Origin: Paracoccaceae bacterium
GTDB lineage: Bacteria > Pseudomonadota > Alphaproteobacteria > Rhodobacterales > Rhodobacteraceae
Assembly (NCBI GenBank): GCA_020446815.1
Contig: JAGRDY010000018.1
Location: 1-64,000 of the forward strand
Reading direction: 5' to 3'
Length of the DNA stretch: 64,000 nucleotides
Shown here: positions 49,336 to 57,914 of the stretch, piece after piece
Position numbering within the stretch: the first letter of the stretch is position 1
How the letters are laid out: every line of letters begins with the position of its first letter
Position numbers and translations under genes: made by a program
Notes under the pieces: model-generated
What the model saw: only the letters and a program-made list of their open reading frames with translations
What the model was told of the DNA's origin: nothing
Databases searched by the model: none

Positions 49336-50036
49336 CCGCACATTGCGATAGGGATGGGCGCGATGATCCAGACGGCACGTTGCGTATCAGGTTGTCCCTG
49401 CCGGAAATCGACGCCCTCTGCCTCAAGGCGGCGCGGGGTGCTGGCTACAGCTGGGGAGTGGCCGAAGAGGCAAGCTTCGCCGCGCGCTGGCTGGCGGCTA
49501 GAGGTCTGCCTGGCCCGGCGATGCTCCTGGCACATCTGCAACGGTTTGATGGCAAGGGCTGGGACGAGATCGTGCCGGTTGTCGGCGATGTCTGGTCCGC
49601 GCGCAAGGGTGGCGTCTTGTGCGCGCTGGCGGTGGGAAGTGCATTGTCCGACCGGGCAGACCTGCCCGGCAACCGGAGCACTGATGCGCTGCGAATCGAC
49701 GGTCTGGCCAGCCCCATGCTGATCTTGCCCTTCGTCCAACAGAATGCGCGGGCGCAACATGCGAATTTGAGCGTTTGCTGGGGCCGGTACGAAGCTGTGT
49801 TGAGTGAAAACGGGTTCACCCTGGCCGCTGAAGAAAGCCTTGTTGACCGGGACGAGCCCGCCGTTGTCGTGATCCGCAGGGTTGATCGGCCGGCCAGACC
49901 CACTGTGGCTGGCGCCGATTGCCTGCTGGAAAACGCCACCATGCGCGGGCTTTCGGCATTCGCGCACCGCACCTATGTGCCGGCAACCGCCCGATCGAGA
50001 GCCGGGGCAGGGGCCGCGTCCAGTGACAACGACTAA
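49332..50036 (+). CDS. DUF3726-like protein
   Basis: This 234-residue protein resembles the DUF3726 family as I remember it: RLSLPEIDALCLKAARGAGYS near residues 19-39, WGVAEEASFAARWLAARGLPGPA near 40-62, and an Asn/Ala-rich C-terminal end with HRTYVPATARSRAGAG. There is no known function, signal peptide or membrane helix. The ATG overlaps the stop of the 558-residue gene (ATGA). A long stem-loop follows immediately after its stop, before pxpB. Similar small proteins might form a complex or regulate the unknown partner, but this is only inference. Confidence 0.65.
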   Translation: MTAHCDRDGRDDPDGTLRIRLSLPEIDALCLKAARGAGYSWGVAEEASFAARWLAARGLPGPAMLLAHLQRFDGKGWDEIVPVVGDVWSARKGGVLCALAVGSALSDRADLPGNRSTDALRIDGLASPMLILPFVQQNARAQHANLSVCWGRYEAVLSENGFTLAAEESLVDRDEPAVVVIRRVDRPARPTVAGADCLLENATMRGLSAFAHRTYVPATARSRAGAGAASSDND

Positions 50037-50038
50037 GA

Positions 50039-50134
50039 CGTTTCGGGAAGTACCTGACCCATCAGGTATCGCCAAAAGCCCGAGAGGGCGGAAGGCGTGG
50101 CAGGGTTTTGGCGATGCCTGATTTTCCCGAAACG
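50039..50134. repeat. Long stem-loop repeat with outer and inner arms
   Basis: Inner arms ATCAGGTATCGCCAAAA (50061-50077) and TTTTGGCGATGCCTGAT (50106-50122) pair over 17 bp with one G-T. Outer arms CGTTTCGGGAA (50039-50049) and TTCCCGAAACG (50124-50134) pair perfectly over 11 bp. The element starts two bases after the DUF3726-like stop. A diverged copy lies at 2751-2820. It has no T-run, so it is not a standard terminator. Confidence 0.8.
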
Positions 50135-50234
50135 CCCTAAAGGCGCGCGCGGGGCAAGTTATCTCTTGCCGAACCGATCCGGCTGGGGTCATTTGACCGA
50201 AAGGCGGCCATATCTGCCGCCGCAAGGAGCGCTT

Positions 50235-51005
50235 TTGAGCGGATCGGTACATCAACTTTCGACGCGAACGCGCCGGGGATTTCCGCGTATTTCGACGATG
50301 GGCCTGTCCGGTGTGCTGGTGACTTTCGCCGACGAGTTGAGCGAAACGGCGAACCGTGCGGCGCTGGCCTTTCGTGACCGGGTCGAGGCTGACCGTTGGG
50401 AGGGCATCGAAGAAACCGCCGTTTCGCTGAGTTCCGCGTTCTTGCGTTTCGATCCGCTCTGCGTCGCCCAAAAGGAAATCACTGTTCGCCTGTCACGGTT
50501 GCTGGACAGCGAAGATTGGTATGCGGCCGCGTTGCCATCCGGGCGTCGCCGGTGGCGCATTCCGACGGTCTTTGGCGGGCCGCAAGCACCCCAGTTTGAC
50601 GAGGTGGCCGAACTGGCAGGGTTGTCATCCGATAAGGCGGTTGCCGAACTGACCGCACGTCCGGTCAGGGTGATGACCATCGGATTTGCACCGGGTCTGC
50701 CCTATATGGGGATACTGCCCGCGCACTGGGATATTCCCCGCCAGACCGCATTGACGCCGCTGGTTCCGGCGTCGGCGGTGGTCCTGGCTGTCCGCCAGCT
50801 GATCATATTTTCCACCCCCACCCCCACCGGATGGCGGCACATCGGTCAGACCTGTTTTCGCGGCTTTCGTCCCGAAACGGAAACCCCCTTCGTTTTGCGC
50901 AGCGGGGATGAAGTCTCGCTCGTTTCGGTCAGCGCCGAAAAGCTAAACCGTCTCAAGGCCGACCCGAAAACCAATGGCGGCGCGACCTGCGAGCCGATCC
51001 CATGA
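50235..51005 (+). CDS. pxpB: 5-oxoprolinase subunit B (KipI family)
   Basis: PxpB (256 residues) works with PxpA and PxpC to hydrolyse 5-oxoproline to glutamate with ATP. The KipI/AHS1 domain opens with GLSGVLVTFADELSETANRAAL. The core PTVFGGPQAPQFDEVAELAG and TIGFAPGLPYMGILP near 160 are typical. I chose TTG 50235: AAGGAG (50224-50229) lies 5 nt upstream, and the earlier in-frame ATG at 50097 sits inside the stem-loop repeat. The stop overlaps pxpC (ATGA). In this operon the actual substrate may be a lactam other than 5-oxoproline. Confidence 0.85.
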   Translation: MSGSVHQLSTRTRRGFPRISTMGLSGVLVTFADELSETANRAALAFRDRVEADRWEGIEETAVSLSSAFLRFDPLCVAQKEITVRLSRLLDSEDWYAAALPSGRRRWRIPTVFGGPQAPQFDEVAELAGLSSDKAVAELTARPVRVMTIGFAPGLPYMGILPAHWDIPRQTALTPLVPASAVVLAVRQLIIFSTPTPTGWRHIGQTCFRGFRPETETPFVLRSGDEVSLVSVSAEKLNRLKADPKTNGGATCEPIP

Positions 51006-52027
51006 GCCCCGCGCTGATCATCCACAGTGCAGGCCCCGGTGTGACGGTGCAAGACCTGGGGCGCGAAGGCTATCTCGCCCAGGGGTTATCGCGCGGCGGC
51101 GCCGCCGATCGGCTGGCCGTTGCGGAAGGTGCGGCGCTGCTCGGGCAGGATGCGTCGCTTGCGGTGCTCGAAATGGCGGGGTTTGGCGGCGTATTCGAAC
51201 CCGATGCGCCAATGCGCGTCGCGCTGACCGGCGCGCCGATGCGCGCGACGGTTGACGGTGAAACACTGGTCTGGAATGCCAGCCACACCGTCATGCCCGG
51301 TCAGCATCTGTCAATCAGTACGGCGTTGAAGGGTGTCTATGGTTATCTGCATGTCGGCGGCGGAATCGATACGCCGATGGCGCTGGGCAGCCGGTCGGCG
51401 CATCTGACGGCGGGTATCGGGGCGGCGGTTGCTGCGGGTGACCGTCTGCCTGTCGGGAAAGATCGCCAGGATGCGGGCCGCACGGGAATGGTTCTGTCGG
51501 GCGCCGACCGATTCCGCGGCGGCGTCGTGCGCGTCGTGCCCAGCGCGCAGACCCATCTGTTCCCGGATGCCCAGCGCGCCCGCTTTGAGGCGACCGGTTT
51601 TACCAGGGATGCGCGCGGTAATCGTCAAGGCGTCAGGCTTGCCCATGGGGCGGAGCCTTTTGCCGCCGAGGGACAGCTAAGCATTCTGTCGGAAGTCATC
51701 GTGCCGGGCGACATACAGATGACCGGCGACGGCACGCCCTATGTCCTGTTGCCTGAATGCCAGACCATGGGGGGCTATCCGCGCATTGGCACCGTGGTGC
51801 CCGAAGATCTTCCCATCGTGGCGCAGGCGGCGCCGGGAACGATACTGGGGTTCCGTTTCGTGACGCTGGAGTCGGCGCTGCAATCCCATCGCCAAAGCCA
51901 CGCTCAGGCCGCCAGCGACATGAAAAAGCGGCTCGGCCCGCTTGTGCGCGATCCGCGAAAGATCCAGGATCTGCTGTCGTTTCAGCTGATAAGCGGTGTC
52001 ATTTCGGGCATGGAACCGGATGAGTGA
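51002..52027 (+). CDS. pxpC: 5-oxoprolinase subunit C (biotin-dependent carboxyltransferase-like, KipA family)
   Basis: PxpC (341 residues) is the AHS2-domain partner of PxpB, historically called KipA or the urea-amidolyase-like carboxyltransferase domain. The N-terminus has IIHSAGPGVTVQDLGREGYLAQGLSRGGAADRLA near residues 5-38 as a continuous family block. The C-terminal part has QTMGGYPRIGTVVPEDLP near 256 and GFRFVTLESAL near 292. The ATG overlaps the pxpB stop. It sits third in the pxpBCA order common in bacteria. Confidence 0.88.
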   Translation: MSPALIIHSAGPGVTVQDLGREGYLAQGLSRGGAADRLAVAEGAALLGQDASLAVLEMAGFGGVFEPDAPMRVALTGAPMRATVDGETLVWNASHTVMPGQHLSISTALKGVYGYLHVGGGIDTPMALGSRSAHLTAGIGAAVAAGDRLPVGKDRQDAGRTGMVLSGADRFRGGVVRVVPSAQTHLFPDAQRARFEATGFTRDARGNRQGVRLAHGAEPFAAEGQLSILSEVIVPGDIQMTGDGTPYVLLPECQTMGGYPRIGTVVPEDLPIVAQAAPGTILGFRFVTLESALQSHRQSHAQAASDMKKRLGPLVRDPRKIQDLLSFQLISGVISGMEPDE

Positions 52028-52041
52028 AGAAGGGAAACAGG

Positions 52042-52797
52042 ATGCTGAAAGTAGATTTGAACGCAGACATGGGCGAATCTTACGGCCGATGGACATTGGG
52101 CGACGACGCGGCGCTTCTGGATATCGTGACTTCGGCGAACATTGCCTGTGGATTTCATGCGGGTGACCCGGATGTGATGGCTAACACGATGCGGATGGCG
52201 TTCAACAAGAACGTCGGCATCGGTGCGCATCCTGGGTTTCCCGATTTGCAGGGCTTTGGCCGCAGGCCCATGGCGATGCCCGCCGACAGCCTGCAAAATG
52301 CCATCCGGTATCAACTCGGCGCGGCGCGGGCGGTGGCCGCGGCTGCGGGCGGAGAGCTGCGCCACGTCAAACTGCACGGGGCACTCGCCAATATGGCGTC
52401 GCGTGACGGTGATCTGGCGCGGATCTGCTATGAAGCGGTGCGCGATTTCGATCCGAAGCTCGTCATCATGGTGCTGGCGGCGACAGCGATGGAAGAAGTG
52501 GTCAAGGATATGGGTTCCGACTATGCCGCGGAAATATTCGCCGATCGCGCCTATGAGGACGATGCGACGCTGGTGGACCGCTCACAGGAAGGTGCCGTGA
52601 TCCATGATGCAGGGGCTGCGGCGGAACGCATGGTCAAAATGGTCAAGCAAGGCGCCATCATTTCCGAAAACGGCAGGAAAATCCCCACCCGCATCGATAC
52701 GATCTGCCTGCATGGCGATACCCCGGAGGCCGTCGGCATCGGGCAAAGTGTTCGCGCAGCATTGACCGGCGCGGGGATAGAGGTGTGCAAACTCTAA
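52042..52797 (+). CDS. pxpA: 5-oxoprolinase subunit A (LamB/YcsF family)
   Basis: PxpA (251 residues) is the LamB/YcsF-family subunit that likely carries the ring-opening site. It begins with VDLNADMGESYGRW, then shows ANIACGFHAGDPDVM near 33, GIGAHPGFPDLQGFGRR near 55, and LRHVKLHGALANM near 105. The C-terminus has the ICLHGDTPEAV motif. I chose ATG 52042 with AAGGG upstream. The stop overlaps the convergent rmlA stop by 4 bases, so there is no room for a terminator. Confidence 0.92.
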   Translation: MLKVDLNADMGESYGRWTLGDDAALLDIVTSANIACGFHAGDPDVMANTMRMAFNKNVGIGAHPGFPDLQGFGRRPMAMPADSLQNAIRYQLGAARAVAAAAGGELRHVKLHGALANMASRDGDLARICYEAVRDFDPKLVIMVLAATAMEEVVKDMGSDYAAEIFADRAYEDDATLVDRSQEGAVIHDAGAAAERMVKMVKQGAIISENGRKIPTRIDTICLHGDTPEAVGIGQSVRAALTGAGIEVCKL

Positions 52798-53699
52798 TCC
52801 GATGACAATACCAGGTTCGAGTCATCGGCGATGCGGGCAAGATAGCGGCCATACTGGGTCTTCAGATAGGGCTTTGCCAATGCGTGAAGCCTTTCGGTAT
52901 CTATCCATCCGTTCAGAAACGCGATTTCCTCGGGGCAGCCGACTTTCAGATTTTGCCGCTCTTCGATGGTACGGATGAATTCGGCCGCTTCCAGAAGGCT
53001 TTCGTGGGTACCGGTATCAAGCCAGGCGAAGCCCCGCCCCAGGGTTTCGACACGCAACTGCCGGTCGCGGTGATAAGCGTTCAGCAGGTCGGTGATTTCC
53101 AGCTCTCCACGCGACGATGGGCGAATGTCGGCTGCGCGCCGGGATGCGTCGGCGTCAAGAAAGTAGATGCCGGTGACGGCATAGGCGCTTTTGGGTTTTT
53201 CGGGTTTTTCGACGATCGACATGACCCGACCTTCGCGATCGAATTCGACGACGCCGTACCGCTCGGGGTCGGAAACACGATAGCCGAATACGGTCCCGCC
53301 TGTTTCGCGGCTATCGGCGGCCTTGAGTTTTTCCGAAAGCCCTTCACCGAAAAAGACATTGTCGCCCAGAACCATCGCCGATGGCGCGCCGGCCAGAAAA
53401 TCCCTGGCCAGCAGATAGGCCTGTGCCAACCCGTCGGGCGATGGTTGAACGATGTATTCAAACTGCATTCCCCAGGCCGATCCGTCGCCAAGTAACGCCC
53501 GGAACTGCGGAAGGTCGTGCGGGGTGGAAATGATGGCGACCTCGCGGATGCCGGTCAGCATGAGAACGGAAAGTGGATAATAGATCATCGGTTTGTCATA
53601 AAGCGGCAGCATCTGCTTGGACACCGAATGGGTGATCGGATAAAGCCGCGTACCGGAGCCGCCCGCCAAAATGATTCCCTTGCGCCCAGATACCGTCAT
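52794..53699 (-). CDS. rmlA: Glucose-1-phosphate thymidylyltransferase
   Basis: RmlA (301 residues) makes dTDP-glucose from dTTP and glucose 1-phosphate, the entry step to dTDP-L-rhamnose. The nucleotide-binding signature LAGGSGTRLYPIT lies near residues 11-23, followed by KQMLPLYDKPMIYYPLS. The metal-binding Asp is in VLGDNVFFGEGL near 110. Length is typical. It is the last gene of rmlCBDA, overlaps rmlD at its start (ATGA), and converges on pxpA. Confidence 0.97.
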   Translation of the reverse strand: MTVSGRKGIILAGGSGTRLYPITHSVSKQMLPLYDKPMIYYPLSVLMLTGIREVAIISTPHDLPQFRALLGDGSAWGMQFEYIVQPSPDGLAQAYLLARDFLAGAPSAMVLGDNVFFGEGLSEKLKAADSRETGGTVFGYRVSDPERYGVVEFDREGRVMSIVEKPEKPKSAYAVTGIYFLDADASRRAADIRPSSRGELEITDLLNAYHRDRQLRVETLGRGFAWLDTGTHESLLEAAEFIRTIEERQNLKVGCPEEIAFLNGWIDTERLHALAKPYLKTQYGRYLARIADDSNLVLSSD

Positions 53700-54565
53700 G
53701 TCGATGTCTCCAATTCGCGGATAACCTCAGCCAGGTAATCGCGCCAGTGGGGTGGTTCTATGCCATAGGCCTTGCCAATGCGGGTGCAGTCCAGGCGTGA
53801 ATTGAGCGGCCGACGGGCCGGTGTGGGAAATTTGGTTGTCGGGATGCGGGTGATCTTCGGTGGTTTCAAGGTGCCGGATCGGGCAAAAATGGCTTCGGCG
53901 AAATCCGCCCAGCTGACCGTGGGCGTGCCTGCCAGATGAAAGACGCCGGTTTCGCCCCGCCCTTCATGCAGTGCCGCGGCGATGATCCAAAGCGCATCGG
54001 CGATGGCGGCGGCGGGGGTCGGCCCGCCAAGCTGATCGTCAACGATCTTGAGCGCGTCGCATTGCGCGCCAAGGCGCAGCATGGTTTTGACAAAGTTGGT
54101 CCCGTGCGATGAAAAGACCCATGAAGTGCGCAGGATGGCATGTGGCCCGCCGGCACCCGCGACAAGCTCTTCTCCCTTCAGTTTGGATGCGCCATAGGCG
54201 CCAAGCGGCGAAACCGCATCGCCTTCCTTGTGTGGCAGAGTTCCGGTGCCATCAAACACATAGTCCGTTGAAATGTGCAAAAACGGCACCCCGCGCAAGA
54301 CGCTGGCGCGCGCCATGGCGCCGGGGGCGCCTGCGTTGACGATTTCTGCGGTTTCCGGGTCATTCTCTGCCCGATCAACAGCAGTGTAGGCGGCGGCGTT
54401 GATGACGACGTCCGCGTCTGCCTCGGCAACCGCCCTGGCGCAGGACTGCGGATCGGTCAAATCCGCCATATCCCTGCCCAATGCAGCCAGCCGCACATGG
54501 CCAGGCGCCCGCCGCGCAAGTTCCCTTGCAACTTGCCCGGAAGTGCCGAAAATAAGTGCTTTCAT
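53696..54565 (-). CDS. rmlD: dTDP-4-dehydrorhamnose reductase
   Basis: RmlD (289 residues) makes the final reduction to dTDP-L-rhamnose. The Rossmann motif is [11 protein letters not shown] near residues 6-16, [19 protein letters not shown] lies near 60, and the [10 protein letters not shown] motif holds the catalytic Tyr and Lys near 128. I chose ATG 54565 ([10 protein letters not shown]), which overlaps the rmlB stop. It is third in rmlCBDA. Confidence 0.95.
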   Translation of the reverse strand: MKALIFGTSGQVARELARRAPGHVRLAALGRDMADLTDPQSCARAVAEADADVVINAAAYTAVDRAENDPETAEIVNAGAPGAMARASVLRGVPFLHISTDYVFDGTGTLPHKEGDAVSPLGAYGASKLKGEELVAGAGGPHAILRTSWVFSSHGTNFVKTMLRLGAQCDALKIVDDQLGGPTPAAAIADALWIIAAALHEGRGETGVFHLAGTPTVSWADFAEAIFARSGTLKPPKITRIPTTKFPTPARRPLNSRLDCTRIGKAYGIEPPHWRDYLAEVIRELETST

Positions 54566-55599
54566 CCCGATCCAAGCCTTTTGCCGACGCCGTCGCGGTT
54601 TTCCAAAGCCCGCCACCAGGATTCGTTGCCCAAAAACCAATCGACCGTCATCTCAAGCCCCTGATCGAGCGTGACCGAGGGTTTCCATCCCAGCTCCAGG
54701 CGAACCCGCGTCGGATCGATTGCGTAGCGCTGGTCATGGCCGGGGCGGTCCTTCACGAAGCTGATCTGATCCGCATAGGGTTTGTTGCCCGGTCGCTTTC
54801 TGTCCAGGATTTCACAGATCTTGCGCACCAATTCGAGGTTCGTCGCTTCGTTCTCGCCGCCGATATTGTAGCTGCGGCCCAGCTTTCCACGCTGGATCAC
54901 CGCAAGCAGCGCGTCGGCGTGGTCTTCGACATAAAGCCAGTCGCGTGTATTGTCGCCCTTGCCATAGATCGGGATCGGCGCGCCGGACAGCGCCTTGATG
55001 ATCACCACCGGGATGAGCTTTTCAGGAAAATGGTAAGGCCCGTAATTGTTCGAGCAATTGGTCAGAACCACCGGCAGGCCGAAGGTTTCATGCCAGGCGC
55101 GGACCAGATGGTCGGATGACGCCTTGGAGGCAGAATAAGGGGATCGGGGGTCATAGGGGGTATCTTCGGTGAATTTGCCGGATGGGCCAAGCGATCCGAA
55201 CACTTCGTCGGTCGAGATGTGGTGAAAGCGGAATTGCGCGGGTTTTCCCTTGGCGGTCCAGTAGGCGCGGGCGGCCTCAAGCAACGTGTAAGTGCCCGTG
55301 ATATTGGTTTGGATGAATGCCGCCGGCCCATCGATGGAACGGTCCACATGGCTTTCCGCAGCCAGGTGCATGACCAGATCGGGCTGGTGAGTTTTCAATA
55401 TCCGCTCGACCGCCAGCCGGTCGCAGATATCGGCGTGTTCGAATGCGTAAAGCGGATTGTCCGAAACTTCGGCGACATTGCCGAGGCAGCCGGCGTAGGT
55501 CAACTTGTCGAGGTTGACGACGGCCATGCCGCGTTTGACCGCCTGCCGGACGACCGCCGAGCCAATGAACCCTGCGCCGCCTGTAACCAGTAGTTTCAT
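54562..55599 (-). CDS. rmlB: dTDP-glucose 4,6-dehydratase
   Basis: RmlB (345 residues) converts dTDP-glucose to the 4-keto-6-deoxy intermediate. It has an NAD-binding [14 protein letters not shown] at 6-19, the DEVFGSLG segment with catalytic acids near 133, and [15 protein letters not shown] with Tyr and Lys near 158. [19 protein letters not shown] is typical. Length is normal. It follows rmlC by 2 bp and overlaps rmlD. Confidence 0.97.
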   Translation of the reverse strand: MKLLVTGGAGFIGSAVVRQAVKRGMAVVNLDKLTYAGCLGNVAEVSDNPLYAFEHADICDRLAVERILKTHQPDLVMHLAAESHVDRSIDGPAAFIQTNITGTYTLLEAARAYWTAKGKPAQFRFHHISTDEVFGSLGPSGKFTEDTPYDPRSPYSASKASSDHLVRAWHETFGLPVVLTNCSNNYGPYHFPEKLIPVVIIKALSGAPIPIYGKGDNTRDWLYVEDHADALLAVIQRGKLGRSYNIGGENEATNLELVRKICEILDRKRPGNKPYADQISFVKDRPGHDQRYAIDPTRVRLELGWKPSVTLDQGLEMTVDWFLGNESWWRALENRDGVGKRLGSG

Positions 55600-55601
55600 G
55601 T

Positions 55602-56165
55602 TCAGCCGCCGAAATTGAAAGGAGAGACGAATTCGCGCATGGAAATAGCATTCAAGTCCTTGTCTGACAAAATGGCCGCTGACGGGTCAATTCCCCAGTC
55701 GATGCCGATATCGGCGTCGTCGAACCTGATGGCCCCTTCACAGTCGGGCGCATAGACATCGGAACATTTGTAAAGCAACTCGCTTTCCGGTTCGCGGGTG
55801 ACGAACCCGTGCAAGAATCCGGCCGGAATGAAGATTTGCAGCCCGTTATCGCGCGAAAGCTCCACGCCTGCCCATTTGCCGTAGGTGGGTGAGCCGCGCC
55901 GGATATCCACCGCTACATCAAAAACCCGCCCGCGCCCGCAGCGAACCAGTTTGGCCTGTGCACGGGGGGGCGATTGAAAATGCAACCCCCGGACGGTGCC
56001 GATGTCACGCGAATAGGAATGGTTGTCTTGCACGAAACTGGCGGTGATGCCATGCGACGCCAGAACATCGGCATTCCAGACTTCGCTAAACCAGCCACGG
56101 CTGTCTTCGAACCGTCGTGGTTTCAAGACGAATACGTCGGCGAGGACAGTTTTTTCGATGATCAT
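55602..56165 (-). CDS. rmlC: dTDP-4-dehydrorhamnose 3,5-epimerase
   Basis: RmlC (187 residues) is the cupin epimerase that acts between RmlB and RmlD. Family signatures are [21 protein letters not shown] near 42-62, with the catalytic His, and the later [28 protein letters not shown] region near 110-137 with the catalytic Tyr. It is the first gene of the minus-strand rmlCBDA operon. The upstream gap of 774 bp is shared with the divergent uxs gene. Confidence 0.96.
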   Translation of the reverse strand: MIIEKTVLADVFVLKPRRFEDSRGWFSEVWNADVLASHGITASFVQDNHSYSRDIGTVRGLHFQSPPRAQAKLVRCGRGRVFDVAVDIRRGSPTYGKWAGVELSRDNGLQIFIPAGFLHGFVTREPESELLYKCSDVYAPDCEGAIRFDDADIGIDWGIDPSAAILSDKDLNAISMREFVSPFNFGG

Positions 56166-56939
56166 GCAGGCCTTGCTTGCTCTTGTCGGTCGGGGGCGGC
56201 GCGCCGGTATCGCGGCGCGGGTTCCTTTTTCGGGGCGAGCCTACAGCCTTGGACCGCCATCGGAAAGAGCCAGCCGCCGATCTTGATCTTGTCGTTGCAT
56301 GATCGCGAAAAGAAGGGAACAATCCTTGCCGGCAGCAGGCGTTGGGGCCGTTTGCGACAACAATGAGGGAACCCTGCCGGCCAACCCTTGCAAGAGGCAT
56401 CGCGCTGACGTCGCCCAACAGCTCTGCCCGAGGGCCTGCCAGGGGCGCGGATTATTGTTGCCAAAATGTGCCAAGGCAGCGAGTCTTTGCAAAACCTGAC
56501 CGATTATCGAAACAATCAGGCCGCGTTTTCATGGGTTTTGCTGGAAAGTCCGGCCTGAATGCGAAAAGAGTTGGCCGGAACTCGCGCTGACTGCAATACA
56601 CGGCCCGAACGTTGAACGAGAAAGATACTTGCGACCATTTCCCGATCTACGGCATTTTTGCCTGGAAATAGACTGATATATTGCCGAACAAATGTCAGGC
56701 CGGGTCATTGGCCGGCGAAAGAATTCAAAAAAGTTGGTGTTGGTTTTGAAAATTGAGCGGTTCCGCAATGATGGCTGAAAATTGCCGCGCCCACGGCTTG
56801 CCTGCCATATTCCTGTCAGGAGTGTCTGAGATATGTCGCGCATGTCTCTGGCAAGCAAATGCCGTATTTTCGTGTTACGCTGCGCCGACTTGTATGAACG
56901 ATCCGTCACGCAACGCTGGCGCATGAAGGAAATCGACCG
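56166..56939. other. Long divergent intergenic region between rmlC and the uxs-type gene
   Basis: This 774 bp holds no convincing gene; short frames, including one of 131 codons on the minus strand, look random. It should carry promoters for both the rml operon and the plus-strand glycan cluster. The second half is AT-richer than surrounding DNA. TCAGGCCG (56516-56523) and CGGCCTGA (56551-56558) form an 8-bp inverted repeat across 27 bases; its function is unknown. Confidence 0.5.
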
Positions 56940-57914
56940 ATGAGCGTTGTTTCAAAGCGGATTCTCGTGACCGGCGGTGCTGGCTTTCTGGGGTCGCACC
57001 TGTGTGAAAGATTGCTTGAAGCGGGTCACGATGTGCTTTGCATCGACAACTATTTCACGGGCCGCCGCGCCAATGTCGCCCATTTGCTGGACAATCCTCG
57101 CTTTGAGATCATGCGTCACGATGTGACGTTTTCGCTTTATGTCGAGGTTGACGAGATTTACAATCTTGCCTGCCCGGCCTCGCCGGTGCATTACCAACAC
57201 GATCCGGTGCAGACCACCAAGACCAGCGTTCATGGCGCCATCAACATGTTGGGGCTGGCAAAACGTCTGCGCGCCAAGATCCTTCAGGCATCCACGTCAG
57301 AAGTTTACGGCGACCCGGTGGTGCATCCGCAAACCGAGACATATTGGGGCAACGTGAACCCGATCGGTTTCCGATCGTGTTATGATGAAGGCAAGCGCTG
57401 TGCCGAAACGTTGTTTTTCGATTATTACCGGCAGCACAAGCTACGCATCAAGGTTGCGCGGATCTTCAACACCTACGGGCCCCGGATGCATCCGCAGGAC
57501 GGCCGCGTCGTGTCGAATTTCATCATGCAGGCTTTGGCCGGCGCGCCCATCACGATCTATGGCGATGGGAGCCAGACACGGTCATTTTGTTTCGTCACCG
57601 ATCTGGTCGACGGACTGATCGGGCTGATGGAAACCGGTGACGAGATAACGGGGCCGATGAACATTGGAAACCCGGTGGAAATGTCGATACGCGAACTGGC
57701 CGAAGCGGTCATCGAAATGACCGGCGCGCGGTCGCAACTGGTTTTCGAACCGCTGCCCCATGACGATCCGGTCCAGCGCAGACCCGATATCGGCTTTGCC
57801 CGTCGGACTCTGGGATGGGAGCCGAAAGTCGCCCTGCGTGACGGGTTGCAGCAAACCATTGCCTATTTTTCAGCACTGCGGAGTGAACTCGAACTTCAGG
57901 AAGGGCGGAAATGA
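56940..57914 (+). CDS. UDP-glucuronate decarboxylase (UDP-xylose synthase)
   Basis: This 324-residue short-chain dehydrogenase-type enzyme likely converts UDP-glucuronate to UDP-xylose. It shows [16 protein letters not shown] near 12-27, [15 protein letters not shown] near 36, [17 protein letters not shown] near 75, and the catalytic TSEVYGDP plus YDEGKR (Tyr and Lys) near 119 and 148. [21 protein letters not shown] is typical of the family. Its stop overlaps the next gene (ATGATG), so it heads a glycan operon. A related 4-epimerase role cannot be excluded. Confidence 0.88.
   Translation: MSVVSKRILVTGGAGFLGSHLCERLLEAGHDVLCIDNYFTGRRANVAHLLDNPRFEIMRHDVTFSLYVEVDEIYNLACPASPVHYQHDPVQTTKTSVHGAINMLGLAKRLRAKILQASTSEVYGDPVVHPQTETYWGNVNPIGFRSCYDEGKRCAETLFFDYYRQHKLRIKVARIFNTYGPRMHPQDGRVVSNFIMQALAGAPITIYGDGSQTRSFCFVTDLVDGLIGLMETGDEITGPMNIGNPVEMSIRELAEAVIEMTGARSQLVFEPLPHDDPVQRRPDIGFARRTLGWEPKVALRDGLQQTIAYFSALRSELELQEGRK

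Noticed and set aside
56516-56558. Inverted repeat TCAGGCCG/CGGCCTGA considered as a terminator
   Set aside because: The 27-base loop is long and there is no T-run; mentioned only within the intergenic entry.
56529-56924. 131-codon minus-strand frame in the rmlC/uxs gap
   Set aside because: No ribosome binding site, no family resemblance and an atypical composition. Treated as noncoding.
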